Assembly: GCA_905198575.1 (NCBI GenBank)
Contig: CAJKDC010000015.1
Coordinates: 1-34,672 of the forward strand
Length of the DNA stretch: 34,672 nt
Direction of reading: 5' to 3'
Origin: an uncultured Bacteroides sp.
GTDB taxonomy: Bacteria > Bacteroidota > Bacteroidia > Bacteroidales > Bacteroidaceae
Numbering within the stretch: position 1 is the stretch's first letter; the number at the start of each line of letters is the position of its first letter. Shown here in pieces: positions 23,997 through 32,014 of this stretch. The notes beneath the pieces are model-generated. The model ran no database searches, was not told where the DNA came from, and was given only the letters and a program-made list of their open reading frames with translations. Position numbers and translations under genes: made by a program.

Positions 23997-25271
23997 ATGA
24001 TACAGCCATTGGCAGAACGATTGCGTCCGAAAACGTTGGACGAGTATATAGGACAGAAACACTTGGTTGGTCCGGGCGCTGTCTTACGTAAGATGGTAGA
24101 TAGTGGCCGAATCTCTTCTTTTATTCTTTGGGGCCCTCCCGGCGTTGGAAAAACTACCCTTGCCCAGATAATAGCCAATAAACTTGAAACTCCCTTTTTT
24201 ACACTGAGTGCCGTGACTTCCGGAGTGAAGGATGTCAGGGATGTGATTGACAAGGCAAAGGGAAGTCAGTTTTTTTCGCGTCAAAGTCCTATCCTTTTTA
24301 TAGACGAAATTCACAGGTTTAGCAAGTCGCAGCAAGATTCCCTGTTGGGAGCGGTGGAGAAAGGTGTCGTAACCCTGATAGGAGCTACTACCGAAAATCC
24401 TTCGTTCGAGGTGATACGTCCTTTACTTTCTAGATGTCAGCTGTACGTGCTGAAATCTTTAGAAAAAGAAGACTTGTTGCAATTGCTTGAACGGGCAGTT
24501 AAGACGGATGTCTATTTAAAGGAAAAGGAGATTGTCCTGCAGGAAACCACAGCCATGTTGCATTATTCGGGAGGAGATGCCCGTAAGCTGTTGAATATTC
24601 TGGAACTGGTGGTCGAGGCAGAAACAGAGACTCCTGTTGTTATTACCGATGAAAAAGTGACAGAAAGGCTCCAGCAGAATCCGGCTGCATACGATAAGGA
24701 AGGAGAAATGCATTACGACATCGTATCCGCATTTATCAAATCAATCCGGGGAAGTGATCCGGATGCGGCACTTTACTGGTTGGCCAGAATGATCGAGGGG
24801 GGAGAAGATCCGGCGTTTATAGCGAGAAGACTGGTTATATCAGCATCCGAAGATATCGGACTAGCCAATCCGAATGCTTTGCTCCTGGCCAATGCAGCCT
24901 TTGATGCCGTAATGAAGATAGGTTGGCCGGAAGGAAGAATACCACTGGCTGAGGCTACAGTTTATCTGGCAACAAGTCCTAAAAGCAATTCGGCTTATGC
25001 CGGTATCAATCTGGCTATCGAAAAGGTGAAACAGACGGGAAACCTGCCCGTTCCGTTGCATTTGCGTAATGCTCCGACTAAGTTGATGAAAGATTTGGGA
25101 TATGGAAAGGATTATAAGTATGCCCATGCTTATGAAGGCAATTTTGTACGGCAGCAGTTCCTTCCCGATGATTTGACTGATTTACGTTTATGGCATGCTC
25201 AAAGCAATCCGTCGGAAGATAAACTGAAGGACCGGATGGTGAAATTATGGGGAGAACGTTTTAAAGAATAA
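23997..25271 (+). CDS. rarA: replication-associated recombination protein A
   Basis: RarA (MgsA) is a clamp-loader-like AAA+ ATPase that acts at stalled replication forks. The 424-residue protein has Walker A GPPGVGKTT at 46-54 and Walker B FIDEIH with D103 and E104, followed by the sensor and lid region and the C-terminal tetramerisation domain with ENPSFE and SPKSNSAY signatures. Length is typical. The start ATG immediately precedes the conserved PLAERLRPKTLDEYIGQ. An insertion sequence has landed about 70 nt downstream of the stop codon. Confidence 0.97.
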   Translation: MIQPLAERLRPKTLDEYIGQKHLVGPGAVLRKMVDSGRISSFILWGPPGVGKTTLAQIIANKLETPFFTLSAVTSGVKDVRDVIDKAKGSQFFSRQSPILFIDEIHRFSKSQQDSLLGAVEKGVVTLIGATTENPSFEVIRPLLSRCQLYVLKSLEKEDLLQLLERAVKTDVYLKEKEIVLQETTAMLHYSGGDARKLLNILELVVEAETETPVVITDEKVTERLQQNPAAYDKEGEMHYDIVSAFIKSIRGSDPDAALYWLARMIEGGEDPAFIARRLVISASEDIGLANPNALLLANAAFDAVMKIGWPEGRIPLAEATVYLATSPKSNSAYAGINLAIEKVKQTGNLPVPLHLRNAPTKLMKDLGYGKDYKYAHAYEGNFVRQQFLPDDLTDLRLWHAQSNPSEDKLKDRMVKLWGERFKE

Positions 25272-25344
25272 TATAGTTCCTATGTTTAAAATCGGAAGTG
25301 ACGTATAACATAAGACAGCACTAAAAAAGCTATACCATTATAGT

Positions 25345-25355
25345 TAACTTTGTAT
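25345..25355 (+). repeat. left subterminal inverted repeat of the IS
   Basis: TAACTTTGTAT is the exact reverse complement of 26808-26818. Its first eight bases, TAACTTTG, also match the -7 consensus 43 nt before the transposase ATG, so it may double as the transposase promoter; no -33 box lies upstream in the inserted state. Confidence 0.75.
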
Positions 25356-25394
25356 ATGAGAAAAAAACAATATTAACCAATAACGATATAGCTT

Positions 25395-26480
25395 ATGAAA
25401 CGTGTACAAAGTAACGGATTAGATTTTAGTGGACAAAATATTTACGTAGGAATTGATGTCCACTTGAAAAGTTGGTCGGTTGCAATTTTATCAGAACATA
25501 GTGTTCTGAAGCGATTTAGCCAAAGTTCCGAACCGGAAGCATTGCACAAGTATCTTGTCAGCAATTATCCCGGAGCCAATTACTTCTCTGTTTATGAGGC
25601 CGGCTTCTGCGGCTTTTGGATACACGAAAGACTGACAGATTTGGGCATAACCAACATAGTAGTCAATCCTGCCGATGTACCGACCATGAGTAAGGAAAAA
25701 CTTCGTAAGACAGATTCCGTTGACTGTAACAAGCTGGCTCGTGAATTACGTTCCGGTTCATTGGTTGGAATATACGTTCCCGGAGTGGAAACTCTGGAAC
25801 TTCGCTCTTTGATAAGGATGAGAAACCTGATAGTAAAAGACAGCACCCGTGCGAAGAACCGCATCAAGTCATTGCTTCGTTTTCATGGAGTGGATATACC
25901 CGAAGAGTTTACCCGATGTTCTATAGGCTGTTGGTCCAAACGTTTCCTTTCCTGGTTACAGGCTCTTGAACTGTCCACAGAATATGGCAAGAAGACACTG
26001 GATCTTCACCTTGAACAGTTTATCCGTCTTCGTATGATGCTTCTGCAGGAAACGCGTGCCATCCGTGAGATATCACGTAAGGCTCCTTTTGAGAAGCCGA
26101 TACGCCTTCTGACTTCTGTTCCCGGAATAGGCATTACTACAGCTGCCACTCTGATGGTTGAGCTTGATGATATAGTTCGTTTTAAGAATGCTGACCATCT
26201 TGCTTCATTCATTGGTTTGGTACCAATGTGTCATTCGAGCGGTGAAAGTAACGGCACAGGAGATATAACTGTACGCCGGCATTTCATGCTTCGGCGTCTT
26301 TTGATAGAAGCTGCATGGATTGCAATCCGTAAGGATCCAGCAATGACCGTAGCCTATGCTGAATACCGTAAACGTATGAATCCACAGAAATCAATTGTAA
26401 AGATAGCCGGACGGCTTGTAAACAGAATATATTATGTACTCAAACATGAAAGGGAATATATACCGTGTGTTGTCAAATGA
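25395..26480 (+). CDS. IS110-family DEDD transposase (recombinase)
   Basis: The 361-residue protein has the RuvC-like DEDD domain (DEDD_Tnp_IS110, PF01548) with D21 in GIDVH, E68 in YEAGFCGFW, and D107/D110 in KTDSVD. A coiled-coil linker follows, then the C-terminal Transposase_20 domain (PF02371), with a helix-hairpin-helix-like SVPGIGITTAATL and the conserved serine-rich segment HSSGES (280-285), where the catalytic serine of this family lies. The frame is intact, so the element may be active. IS110-family recombinases work with an RNA transcribed from the element's own non-coding end that pairs with donor and target DNA; a matching structured region lies directly downstream. Confidence 0.95.
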   Translation: MKRVQSNGLDFSGQNIYVGIDVHLKSWSVAILSEHSVLKRFSQSSEPEALHKYLVSNYPGANYFSVYEAGFCGFWIHERLTDLGITNIVVNPADVPTMSKEKLRKTDSVDCNKLARELRSGSLVGIYVPGVETLELRSLIRMRNLIVKDSTRAKNRIKSLLRFHGVDIPEEFTRCSIGCWSKRFLSWLQALELSTEYGKKTLDLHLEQFIRLRMMLLQETRAIREISRKAPFEKPIRLLTSVPGIGITTAATLMVELDDIVRFKNADHLASFIGLVPMCHSSGESNGTGDITVRRHFMLRRLLIEAAWIAIRKDPAMTVAYAEYRKRMNPQKSIVKIAGRLVNRIYYVLKHEREYIPCVVK

Positions 26481-26537
26481 TACAGAATCCTATAAGGTAA
26501 AACAGCTTTCTTTTGAGGGAAATACTATCATATTTAT

Positions 26538-26554
26538 GCGGCTTTGAAGTCCGC
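26538..26554 (+). other. small hairpin downstream of the transposase gene
   Basis: GCGGCTT-TG-AAG(T)CCGC forms a seven-pair stem with one bulged T and a very small loop. It could be the 5' stem-loop of the guide RNA or a transposase mRNA terminator lacking a T-run. Confidence 0.35.
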
Positions 26555-26643
26555 TCAAAATAGTTTGTAACCCTCATTAATGGTTTGACTGATAAAGGAA
26601 CTTGCAGCCCCTTATGCGGTGTCTGCTGTGGAAAGTTTGTTTT

Positions 26644-26807
26644 ACCATAGGATTATGGTTAGGTTTTCTTAGCCATATCAGACGATATCAGTAATACAAA
26701 AAGAGAGGCGTGTTACCGCCTCCCCAAGTTGCATTACTGCGTACCGTCAGGATGTTTGTTGCTGGTAGGTTGCTCCTCAGCAGAGCCTACTTCCTCTTAA
26801 CATCCTG
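26644..26807 (+). ncRNA. candidate bridge RNA/seekRNA of the IS110-family element
   Basis: Three stems are visible in order. First is ACCATA/TATGGT (26644-26659). Stem-loop 1 has outer arms CAGTAAT (26689-26695) and ATTACTG (26733-26739), an internal loop of 9 and 10 nt, and inner arms GAGGCG (26705-26710) and CGCCTC (26717-26722). Stem-loop 2 has outer arms 26748-26756 and 26799-26807 (9 bp, perfect), an 8/8-nt internal loop, inner arms GTAGG (26765-26769) and CCTAC (26786-26790), and a top TGCT/AGCA helix. Two tandem stem-loops with large internal loops are the known design of bridge RNAs, where the loops hold the target and donor guides. The RNA ends directly at the right subterminal repeat. 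The 5' end and promoter are not identified. Confidence 0.62.
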
Positions 26808-26818
26808 ATACAAAGTTA
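26808..26818 (-). repeat. right subterminal inverted repeat of the IS
   Basis: ATACAAAGTTA is the exact reverse complement of the left repeat and directly follows stem-loop 2 of the candidate guide RNA. Confidence 0.75.
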
Positions 26819-26882
26819 CAAAACTAAAGTTAATTATTAATGAATTATCCAACTTTGTTTGGATTTTAAATGGAAAGACAAT

Positions 26883-27833
26883 ATGAAAATAGTTGTATTA
26901 GATGGTTATACCTTAAATCCTGGAGATCTTTCCTGGGATGAATTATCAGTATTGGGTGATTTAGTGGTATACGAACGAACATCACGCGAACAAATATTTG
27001 AACGGGCTAAAGATGCAGCGTGTGTGCTGACCAATAAGACCGTATTGGATGCTGAGACGCTGTCTGCATTACCTGCATTGCGCTATATTGGAGTTCTGGC
27101 AACCGGATACAATGTAGTCGATACAGCCGCAGCCAGTGCTCAGGGAATTGTAGTTACCAATATTCCGGCTTATAGTACCGCATCTGTAGCACAGATGGTG
27201 TTTGCACATTTACTTACTATTGTACAGCGCGTGGAGCATTACACAGAACAGGCAAGAAATGGTGTATGGAGTGGCAAACCGGATTTCTGTTACTGGGATA
27301 CCCCGCTTTGGGAATTATGCGGCAAGCAGATGGGAATTGTTGGATTAGGTAATATTGGACAAGCCGTAGCCCGTATCGCTCTGAGTATGGGAATGACTGT
27401 TGCAGCTGTAACCTCTAAGCAGCCGGAAGATTTGATGGAAGGAATCCGGAAAGTGAATCTGGAAGAACTGTTGCGTACGTCGGATGTAGTGACGCTGCAT
27501 TGTCCGCTGAATACAGAAACCCGTGAGCTGATTAATAAAGAAACGCTGGAATGGATGAAGCCGACAGCTGTTTTAATCAATACGGGTCGGGGCGGACTGG
27601 TCAATGGTGATGATTTGGCTGAAGCTTTGAACCAGGGGCAGATTTATGCAGCAGGCATTGATGTAATGCCCGAAGAACCTCCAGTAGCAAGCCATCCGCT
27701 ATTGCAAGCTAAGAATTGCTTTATTACTCCGCATGTGGCATGGGCTACGAAAGAAGCCAGAATACGTTTGATGAAACAAGCAGTGGATAATTTGAAAGCT
27801 TTTTTGAATAATCAACCGATAAATGTAGTATGA
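26883..27833 (+). CDS. D-2-hydroxyacid dehydrogenase (glycerate-dehydrogenase type)
   Basis: This 316-residue NAD-dependent enzyme interconverts a 2-oxoacid and a D-2-hydroxyacid, most likely hydroxypyruvate and glycerate, in the cytoplasm. The NAD-binding GLGNIG motif is at 154-159, catalytic R236 in NTGRGG, the Glu pair E264/E265 in MPEEPP and the acid/base H284 in TPHVAW. I chose ATG 26883 because GGAAAG lies just upstream and the conserved sequence MKIVVLDG starts there; an earlier in-frame start at 26859 is possible. The next gene overlaps its stop codon by 4 nt (ATGA), so the two are translationally coupled. Confidence 0.93.
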   Translation: MKIVVLDGYTLNPGDLSWDELSVLGDLVVYERTSREQIFERAKDAACVLTNKTVLDAETLSALPALRYIGVLATGYNVVDTAAASAQGIVVTNIPAYSTASVAQMVFAHLLTIVQRVEHYTEQARNGVWSGKPDFCYWDTPLWELCGKQMGIVGLGNIGQAVARIALSMGMTVAAVTSKQPEDLMEGIRKVNLEELLRTSDVVTLHCPLNTETRELINKETLEWMKPTAVLINTGRGGLVNGDDLAEALNQGQIYAAGIDVMPEEPPVASHPLLQAKNCFITPHVAWATKEARIRLMKQAVDNLKAFLNNQPINVV

Positions 27834-28309
27834 ATATGACAAAACAAGAGAGAATAGAAAAAGCAGTAGCCTTATTTAAGGAAGGCTATAACTGTTCGCA
27901 GTCTGTCGTTGCAGCTTTTGCCGATATCTATGGATTTACAGAAGAACAGGCTTTGAAGATGGCGGCTTCGTTTGGAGGTGGAATCGGACGCATGAGAGAA
28001 ACCTGCGGAGCAGCCTGTGGCATGTTTCTGTTGGCCGGACTGGAAAAAGGTACTTCGGTGGGGCATGACCGGGAAGGAAAAGCAGCCAATTATGCGCTGG
28101 TACAACAGTTGGCTAAAACCTTTAAAGAAGAAACCGGCTCATTGCGCTGTGCCGATTTGTTGGGTTTGTCCAAGACCGAACCGGTAGTTTCTACCCCCGA
28201 AGCACGTACTACTCAATATTATGCAAAACGTCCTTGTGCGAAAATGGTAGAGACGGCAGCTACAATTTGGGCTGATTATCTGGAAAAGCATTCAGATAAA
28301 TCTTTTTGA
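27830..28309 (+). CDS. C_GCAxxG_C_C family redox-type protein
   Basis: The 159-residue protein matches the C_GCAxxG_C_C family (PF09719): YNCSQSV near residue 22, the ETCGAACG motif at about 62-69, and later cysteines in RCADLLG and RPCAKMV. The pattern of conserved Cys suggests redox chemistry or metal binding; its biochemical role is unknown. It has no signal peptide. It overlaps the dehydrogenase gene by 4 nt. The coupling hints at a shared pathway, but nothing more specific can be said. A second ATG two codons later is an equally good start. Confidence 0.9.
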   Translation: MNMTKQERIEKAVALFKEGYNCSQSVVAAFADIYGFTEEQALKMAASFGGGIGRMRETCGAACGMFLLAGLEKGTSVGHDREGKAANYALVQQLAKTFKEETGSLRCADLLGLSKTEPVVSTPEARTTQYYAKRPCAKMVETAATIWADYLEKHSDKSF

Positions 28310-28371
28310 CGAAACAAATATTTTTTCCACCTCTTTAATCTGTATGTAATCTGCTGTATTATAATTTTTTG

Positions 28372-28379
28372 TATATTTG
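28372..28379 (+). promoter_or_regulatory. -7 box of the DUF2582 gene
   Basis: TATATTTG followed by C is a perfect -7 match, 44 nt before the start codon. Confidence 0.55.
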
Positions 28380-28423
28380 CATCCGTAAAACACAAACTAG
28401 TTATTAATTAAAGCAAATTGAAA

Positions 28424-28624
28424 ATGTTAGCAGAAAATGTAGGAGAATTTGCAGGTCGTATTTGGACTGCTTTGAATGAAACAGAGGGATTGACGCAGAA
28501 ACAGATTAAGAAAGTAACTAAACTTAAGGATAAAGAATTCTTTTTGGCCTTAGGATGGTTGCTGCGCGAAGGAAAAATAGAAATTTCTGAAGTAGAGAAA
28601 GAACTTTTCATTAAATTGGTATAA
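28424..28624 (+). CDS. winged-helix-turn-helix protein, DUF2582
   Basis: The 66-residue protein is a minimal winged helix of the DUF2582 type (PF10771): a helix with IWTALNE, the recognition helix around TQKQIKKVTKL, then the FFLALGWLLREGKIEI wing. It probably binds nucleic acid, perhaps as a small regulator; targets are unknown. ATG 28424 fits the domain start; the TTG at 28418 would add two residues. It forms a single-gene unit with its own -7 box and a strong terminator. Confidence 0.85.
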   Translation: MLAENVGEFAGRIWTALNETEGLTQKQIKKVTKLKDKEFFLALGWLLREGKIEISEVEKELFIKLV

Positions 28625-28649
28625 TAGTTATTTGCTATTTTATATTGAT

Positions 28650-28693
28650 AAAAACGCCGATAGCCTGAGTTTGATGGCTACCGGCGTTTTTTC
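28650..28693 (+). terminator. terminator of the DUF2582 gene
   Basis: An interrupted stem (AAAACGCCG and TAGCC against GGCTA and CGGCGTTTT, one A/C mismatch) is followed by TTTTTT. Confidence 0.88.
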
Positions 28694-28737
28694 TGTGTAT
28701 AGAGAGTTTGTTGTTTTCGGATTACCAATTTTTTACG

Positions 28738-28745
28738 TATATTTG
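28738..28745 (+). promoter_or_regulatory. -7 box of lepA
   Basis: TATATTTG followed by C is a perfect -7 match, 47 nt before the ATG. Confidence 0.55.
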
Positions 28746-28792
28746 CACCATTATATAATATATAATTACGATATTAAGATAAAACCCACAAT

Positions 28793-30574
28793 ATGAAGAA
28801 TATCCGAAATTTTTGCATTATAGCACACATTGACCATGGCAAGTCTACATTGGCTGACCGTTTACTTGAGTTTACAAAAACTATTCAGGTTACAGAAGGA
28901 CAGATGCTGGATGATATGGATCTGGAGCGTGAACGTGGTATAACGATTAAAAGTCATGCAATCCAGATGGAGTATGAGTATAAAGGTGAAAAATATATTC
29001 TTAACTTGATTGATACTCCGGGACATGTGGACTTTTCTTATGAAGTATCTCGTTCGATAGCTGCTTGCGAGGGTGCATTGCTTGTTGTGGATGCTTCGCA
29101 GGGTGTGCAGGCTCAAACTATATCGAACTTATATATGGCGCTGGAGCATAATCTGGAAATCATTCCTGTAATGAATAAGTGCGATATGGCCAGTGCAATG
29201 CCGGAAGAAGTAGAAGATGAAATTGTAGACTTGCTGGGATGTAAGCGTGAGGATATTATTCGTGCTTCGGGTAAAACCGGAATGGGAGTAGAAGAAATCT
29301 TGAATGCGGTAGTAGAACGTATTCCGCATCCGGAAGGTGATGAGGAAGCCCCGTTGCAGGCTTTGATTTTCGACTCTGTCTTTAATTCATTCCGAGGAAT
29401 CATCGCTTATTTCAAGGTAGTAAACGGTGTAATCCGTACAGGTGATAAAGTAAAATTCTACAATACCGGTAAGGAATACGATGCAGATGAAATCGGGGTA
29501 TTGAAGATGGATATGATTCCCCGTAAGGAACTTCGCACGGGTGATGTAGGCTACATTATTTCGGGTATCAAGACTTCACGCGAGGTTAAGGTTGGTGATA
29601 CTATTACACATATTGCACGTCCTTGCGACAGTGCCATTGCCGGTTTCGAGGAAGTGAAGCCAATGGTCTTTGCAGGTCTGTATCCTATTGAGGCTGAAGA
29701 CTATGAAAACCTGCGTGCATCTTTAGAGAAACTTCAGCTAAACGATGCTTCGCTGACTTTCCAGCCGGAATCTTCGCTGGCTTTGGGATTTGGTTTCAGA
29801 TGCGGGTTCCTGGGATTGCTGCACATGGAAATTGTTCAGGAACGTCTGGACCGCGAGTTTGATATGAATGTGATTACGACTGTTCCTAACGTATCGTACA
29901 TGATTTACGATAAGCAAGGTGGGGTACAGGAAGTTCATAATCCGGGTGGAATGCCCGATCCGACTCTGATTGACCATATTGAAGAGCCGTTTATCGATGC
30001 ATCTATCATTACAGTTACCGATTACATCGGCCCGATTATGACACTTTGTTTGGGTAAACGCGGTGAGTTGGTTCGTCAGGATTATATAGCCGGAAACCGA
30101 GTTGAACTGCATTACAAGATGCCATTGGGCGAAATCGTTATCGATTTTTATGATAAACTGAAGAGTATTTCCAAAGGTTATGCTTCTTTTGATTACCATC
30201 AGGCTGGTTTCCGCCCGTCAAAGCTGGTTAAGCTGGATATCTTGCTGAATGGTGAACCGGTCGATGCGCTTTCTACGCTGACACATGTGGACAATGCTTA
30301 TGATTTGGGCCGCCGCATGTGTGAGAAACTGAAAGAGCTCATCCCGCGTCAGCAGTTCGAAATTGCGATTCAGGCAGCTATCGGTGCCAAGATTATCGCC
30401 AGAGAAACCATCAAAGCTGTGCGTAAGGATGTAACGGCCAAATGTTATGGTGGTGACGTGAGCCGTAAGCGTAAGCTGCTCGAAAAACAGAAACGTGGTA
30501 AGAAGCGAATGAAACAAATTGGTACAGTAGAGGTACCGCAGAAAGCTTTCCTTGCTGTATTGAAACTTGATTAA
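28793..30574 (+). CDS. lepA: elongation factor 4 (LepA)
   Basis: LepA/EF4 is a ribosome-binding translational GTPase. The 593-residue protein has the usual length. G1 is AHIDHGKST at 11-19, G2 lies in the RGITIKSH segment, G3 is DTPGHVDF, and G4 is NKCD. The EF-G-like domains II, III and V and the LepA-specific C-terminal domain (ending in KKRMKQIGTVEVPQKAFLAVLKLD) follow. It has its own promoter and a 13-bp terminator, so it is not in an operon with nhaA although both run the same way. Confidence 0.98.
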   Translation: MKNIRNFCIIAHIDHGKSTLADRLLEFTKTIQVTEGQMLDDMDLERERGITIKSHAIQMEYEYKGEKYILNLIDTPGHVDFSYEVSRSIAACEGALLVVDASQGVQAQTISNLYMALEHNLEIIPVMNKCDMASAMPEEVEDEIVDLLGCKREDIIRASGKTGMGVEEILNAVVERIPHPEGDEEAPLQALIFDSVFNSFRGIIAYFKVVNGVIRTGDKVKFYNTGKEYDADEIGVLKMDMIPRKELRTGDVGYIISGIKTSREVKVGDTITHIARPCDSAIAGFEEVKPMVFAGLYPIEAEDYENLRASLEKLQLNDASLTFQPESSLALGFGFRCGFLGLLHMEIVQERLDREFDMNVITTVPNVSYMIYDKQGGVQEVHNPGGMPDPTLIDHIEEPFIDASIITVTDYIGPIMTLCLGKRGELVRQDYIAGNRVELHYKMPLGEIVIDFYDKLKSISKGYASFDYHQAGFRPSKLVKLDILLNGEPVDALSTLTHVDNAYDLGRRMCEKLKELIPRQQFEIAIQAAIGAKIIARETIKAVRKDVTAKCYGGDVSRKRKLLEKQKRGKKRMKQIGTVEVPQKAFLAVLKLD

Positions 30575-30584
30575 TTCTTGGGGA

Positions 30585-30627
30585 TTATAAGGCATTCTGT
30601 CTGACGAATGCCTTATAACTCTTTTTT
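30585..30627 (+). terminator. terminator of lepA
   Basis: A 13-bp perfect stem TTATAAGGCATTC/GAATGCCTTATAA (30585-30597 with 30606-30618) with an 8-nt loop is followed by CTCTTTTTT. Confidence 0.93.
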
Positions 30628-30670
30628 AAAAAACCTTATAGTATTCTATATACGCAGAAAAACGAATAGA

Positions 30671-31987
30671 ATGGGATTTAGCTTTTCATTTCAAAGGGCG
30701 CAGCACTATCATGTAAATGGTGGTCTGATTTTAATGGTAATGTCATTATTGGCATTAATTGTGGCAAATTCACCTTTTGGAGCTGCCTATCATGATTTCT
30801 GGCAACAGGAGATACGCTTGCAGATAGGCGATTTTAATTTCTTTAATCACGGTGGTCATCCTCTTACGGTCATGGCATTTATTAACGATGCCTTGATGTC
30901 TGTATTCTTCTTTACTGTCGGACTGGAAATTAAACGTGAGATTCTGGTTGGCGAATTAAGTTCCATGCGTAAGGCTATGCTGCCGATTGTTGCAGCGTGT
31001 GGAGGTATGCTTTTTCCTGTCCTTATTTATTTCTTTTTGGTACGTGGCACACCGGCTGAGGTGGGAATGGCTATTCCGATGGCAACCGACATTGCTTTTT
31101 CATTGGGAGTATTAAGTCTGTTCTCCAACCGTGTCCCCTTGTCGTTGAAGATATTCCTTACAACCTTTGCTGTGGTCGATGACATCGGAGGTATTCTGGT
31201 AATTGCTTTATTCTACAGCAGTGAGCTGTATGTTTCGCATTTATTGTATGCTTTGGGCATTGTCGTATTGCTGATGATTGGCAATAAAAAGCGGGTATAT
31301 AATAAATGGTATTACATTATCTTGGGCATTGTCATGTGGTATTTGTTCATGCAGAGCGGTATACATGCCACTATTGCCGGTGTAATTGTAGCATTTACCG
31401 TTCCTGCCGTTCCTGATTATGATGTAGGTAAATACATCAATTGCATTCACGACAACATTCGCTGCTTTCCGGAAGACAGTTCAGGTACCATTGTTCTGAC
31501 CCGGAGCCAGATTTATATATTAAGACGGATTGAAGTCGCTTCAGACCATGTTATTTCTCCGCTTCAGTCTTTGGAAGACCATTTGCATGGCTTTGTTAAT
31601 TATCTTGTGATTCCGCTGTTTGCTTTTGCAAACGCAGGAGTAACACTGGCAGGAGAGGGTGGTTCTGTAAAACTAGGTATGGTCAGTCTGGCCATTATGG
31701 CTGGTTTGGTTGTCGGAAAATTTGTCGGTATTTACCTGTTTACATGGCTTGTGGTCCGGTTGGGTGGTGCAGAACTTTCACGCGGTATGAACTGGCGTAA
31801 CCTTACCGGAGTCTGCCTGCTGGGTGGTATCGGGTTTACCGTTTCTCTGTTTATTGCCAATCTTTCATTCGGTGACAATCCCGATTATCTGAATCAGGCT
31901 AAGATAGGTGTTTTAGGCGGGACAATTCTGGCTGGCATTCTGTCTTATCTGGTGCTTCATATAACTTTACCCAAGAAACAAATCTAA
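30671..31987 (+). CDS. nhaA: Na+/H+ antiporter NhaA
   Basis: NhaA exchanges two protons for one sodium ion in the inner membrane and controls pH and salt. The 438-residue protein shows the NhaA pattern: MATDIAFSLGVLSLF, the paired ion-binding aspartates D170 and D171 in FAVVDDIGGI, and LVIPLFAFANAGV in the C-terminal half. About twelve membrane helices are visible. I chose ATG 30671; an earlier in-frame start at 30608 lies inside the lepA terminator and cannot be right. Its own promoter is not obvious. The transglutaminase-like gene follows after 27 nt. Confidence 0.95.
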   Translation: MGFSFSFQRAQHYHVNGGLILMVMSLLALIVANSPFGAAYHDFWQQEIRLQIGDFNFFNHGGHPLTVMAFINDALMSVFFFTVGLEIKREILVGELSSMRKAMLPIVAACGGMLFPVLIYFFLVRGTPAEVGMAIPMATDIAFSLGVLSLFSNRVPLSLKIFLTTFAVVDDIGGILVIALFYSSELYVSHLLYALGIVVLLMIGNKKRVYNKWYYIILGIVMWYLFMQSGIHATIAGVIVAFTVPAVPDYDVGKYINCIHDNIRCFPEDSSGTIVLTRSQIYILRRIEVASDHVISPLQSLEDHLHGFVNYLVIPLFAFANAGVTLAGEGGSVKLGMVSLAIMAGLVVGKFVGIYLFTWLVVRLGGAELSRGMNWRNLTGVCLLGGIGFTVSLFIANLSFGDNPDYLNQAKIGVLGGTILAGILSYLVLHITLPKKQI

Positions 31988-32014
31988 CTATATTACTAAC
32001 TTAAATAAATTAAC

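Larger units (their letters stand above)
25338..26821 (+). mobile_element. IS110-family insertion sequence, IS1111-like
   Basis: The element comprises the DEDD transposase gene, a left non-coding end of about 55 nt and a right non-coding end of about 340 nt. Its subterminal inverted repeats TAACTTTGTAT (25345-25355) and ATACAAAGTTA (26808-26818) are perfect over 11 bp. Exact ends are uncertain by about 15 nt because this family has no terminal inverted repeats and makes no clear target duplication; I placed them by analogy with IS1111-type elements, with 7 nt and 3 nt outside the repeats. A long right end points to the IS1111 group, in which the guide RNA lies downstream of the transposase. 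It sits between rarA and the dehydrogenase gene, all in the same direction, and interrupts no gene. Confidence 0.82.
26481..26882. other. 402-nt region after the transposase gene
   Basis: No protein gene is present. Most of it (to about 26821) is the structured right end of the insertion sequence. The remaining 60 nt lead into the dehydrogenase gene and hold a weak -7-like CAACTTTG (about 26850-26857), 25 nt before its start codon. Confidence 0.55.

Noticed and set aside
26757..26798. Match of stem-loop 2 internal loops to the present insertion flanks as target guides
   Set aside because: Comparing both loops and their complements with about 60 nt on each side gave no convincing match; exact element ends are unknown, so no target site is claimed.
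30608..30670. Longer N terminus for NhaA
   Set aside because: The extra start lies inside the second arm of the lepA terminator and the added residues do not belong to NhaA.
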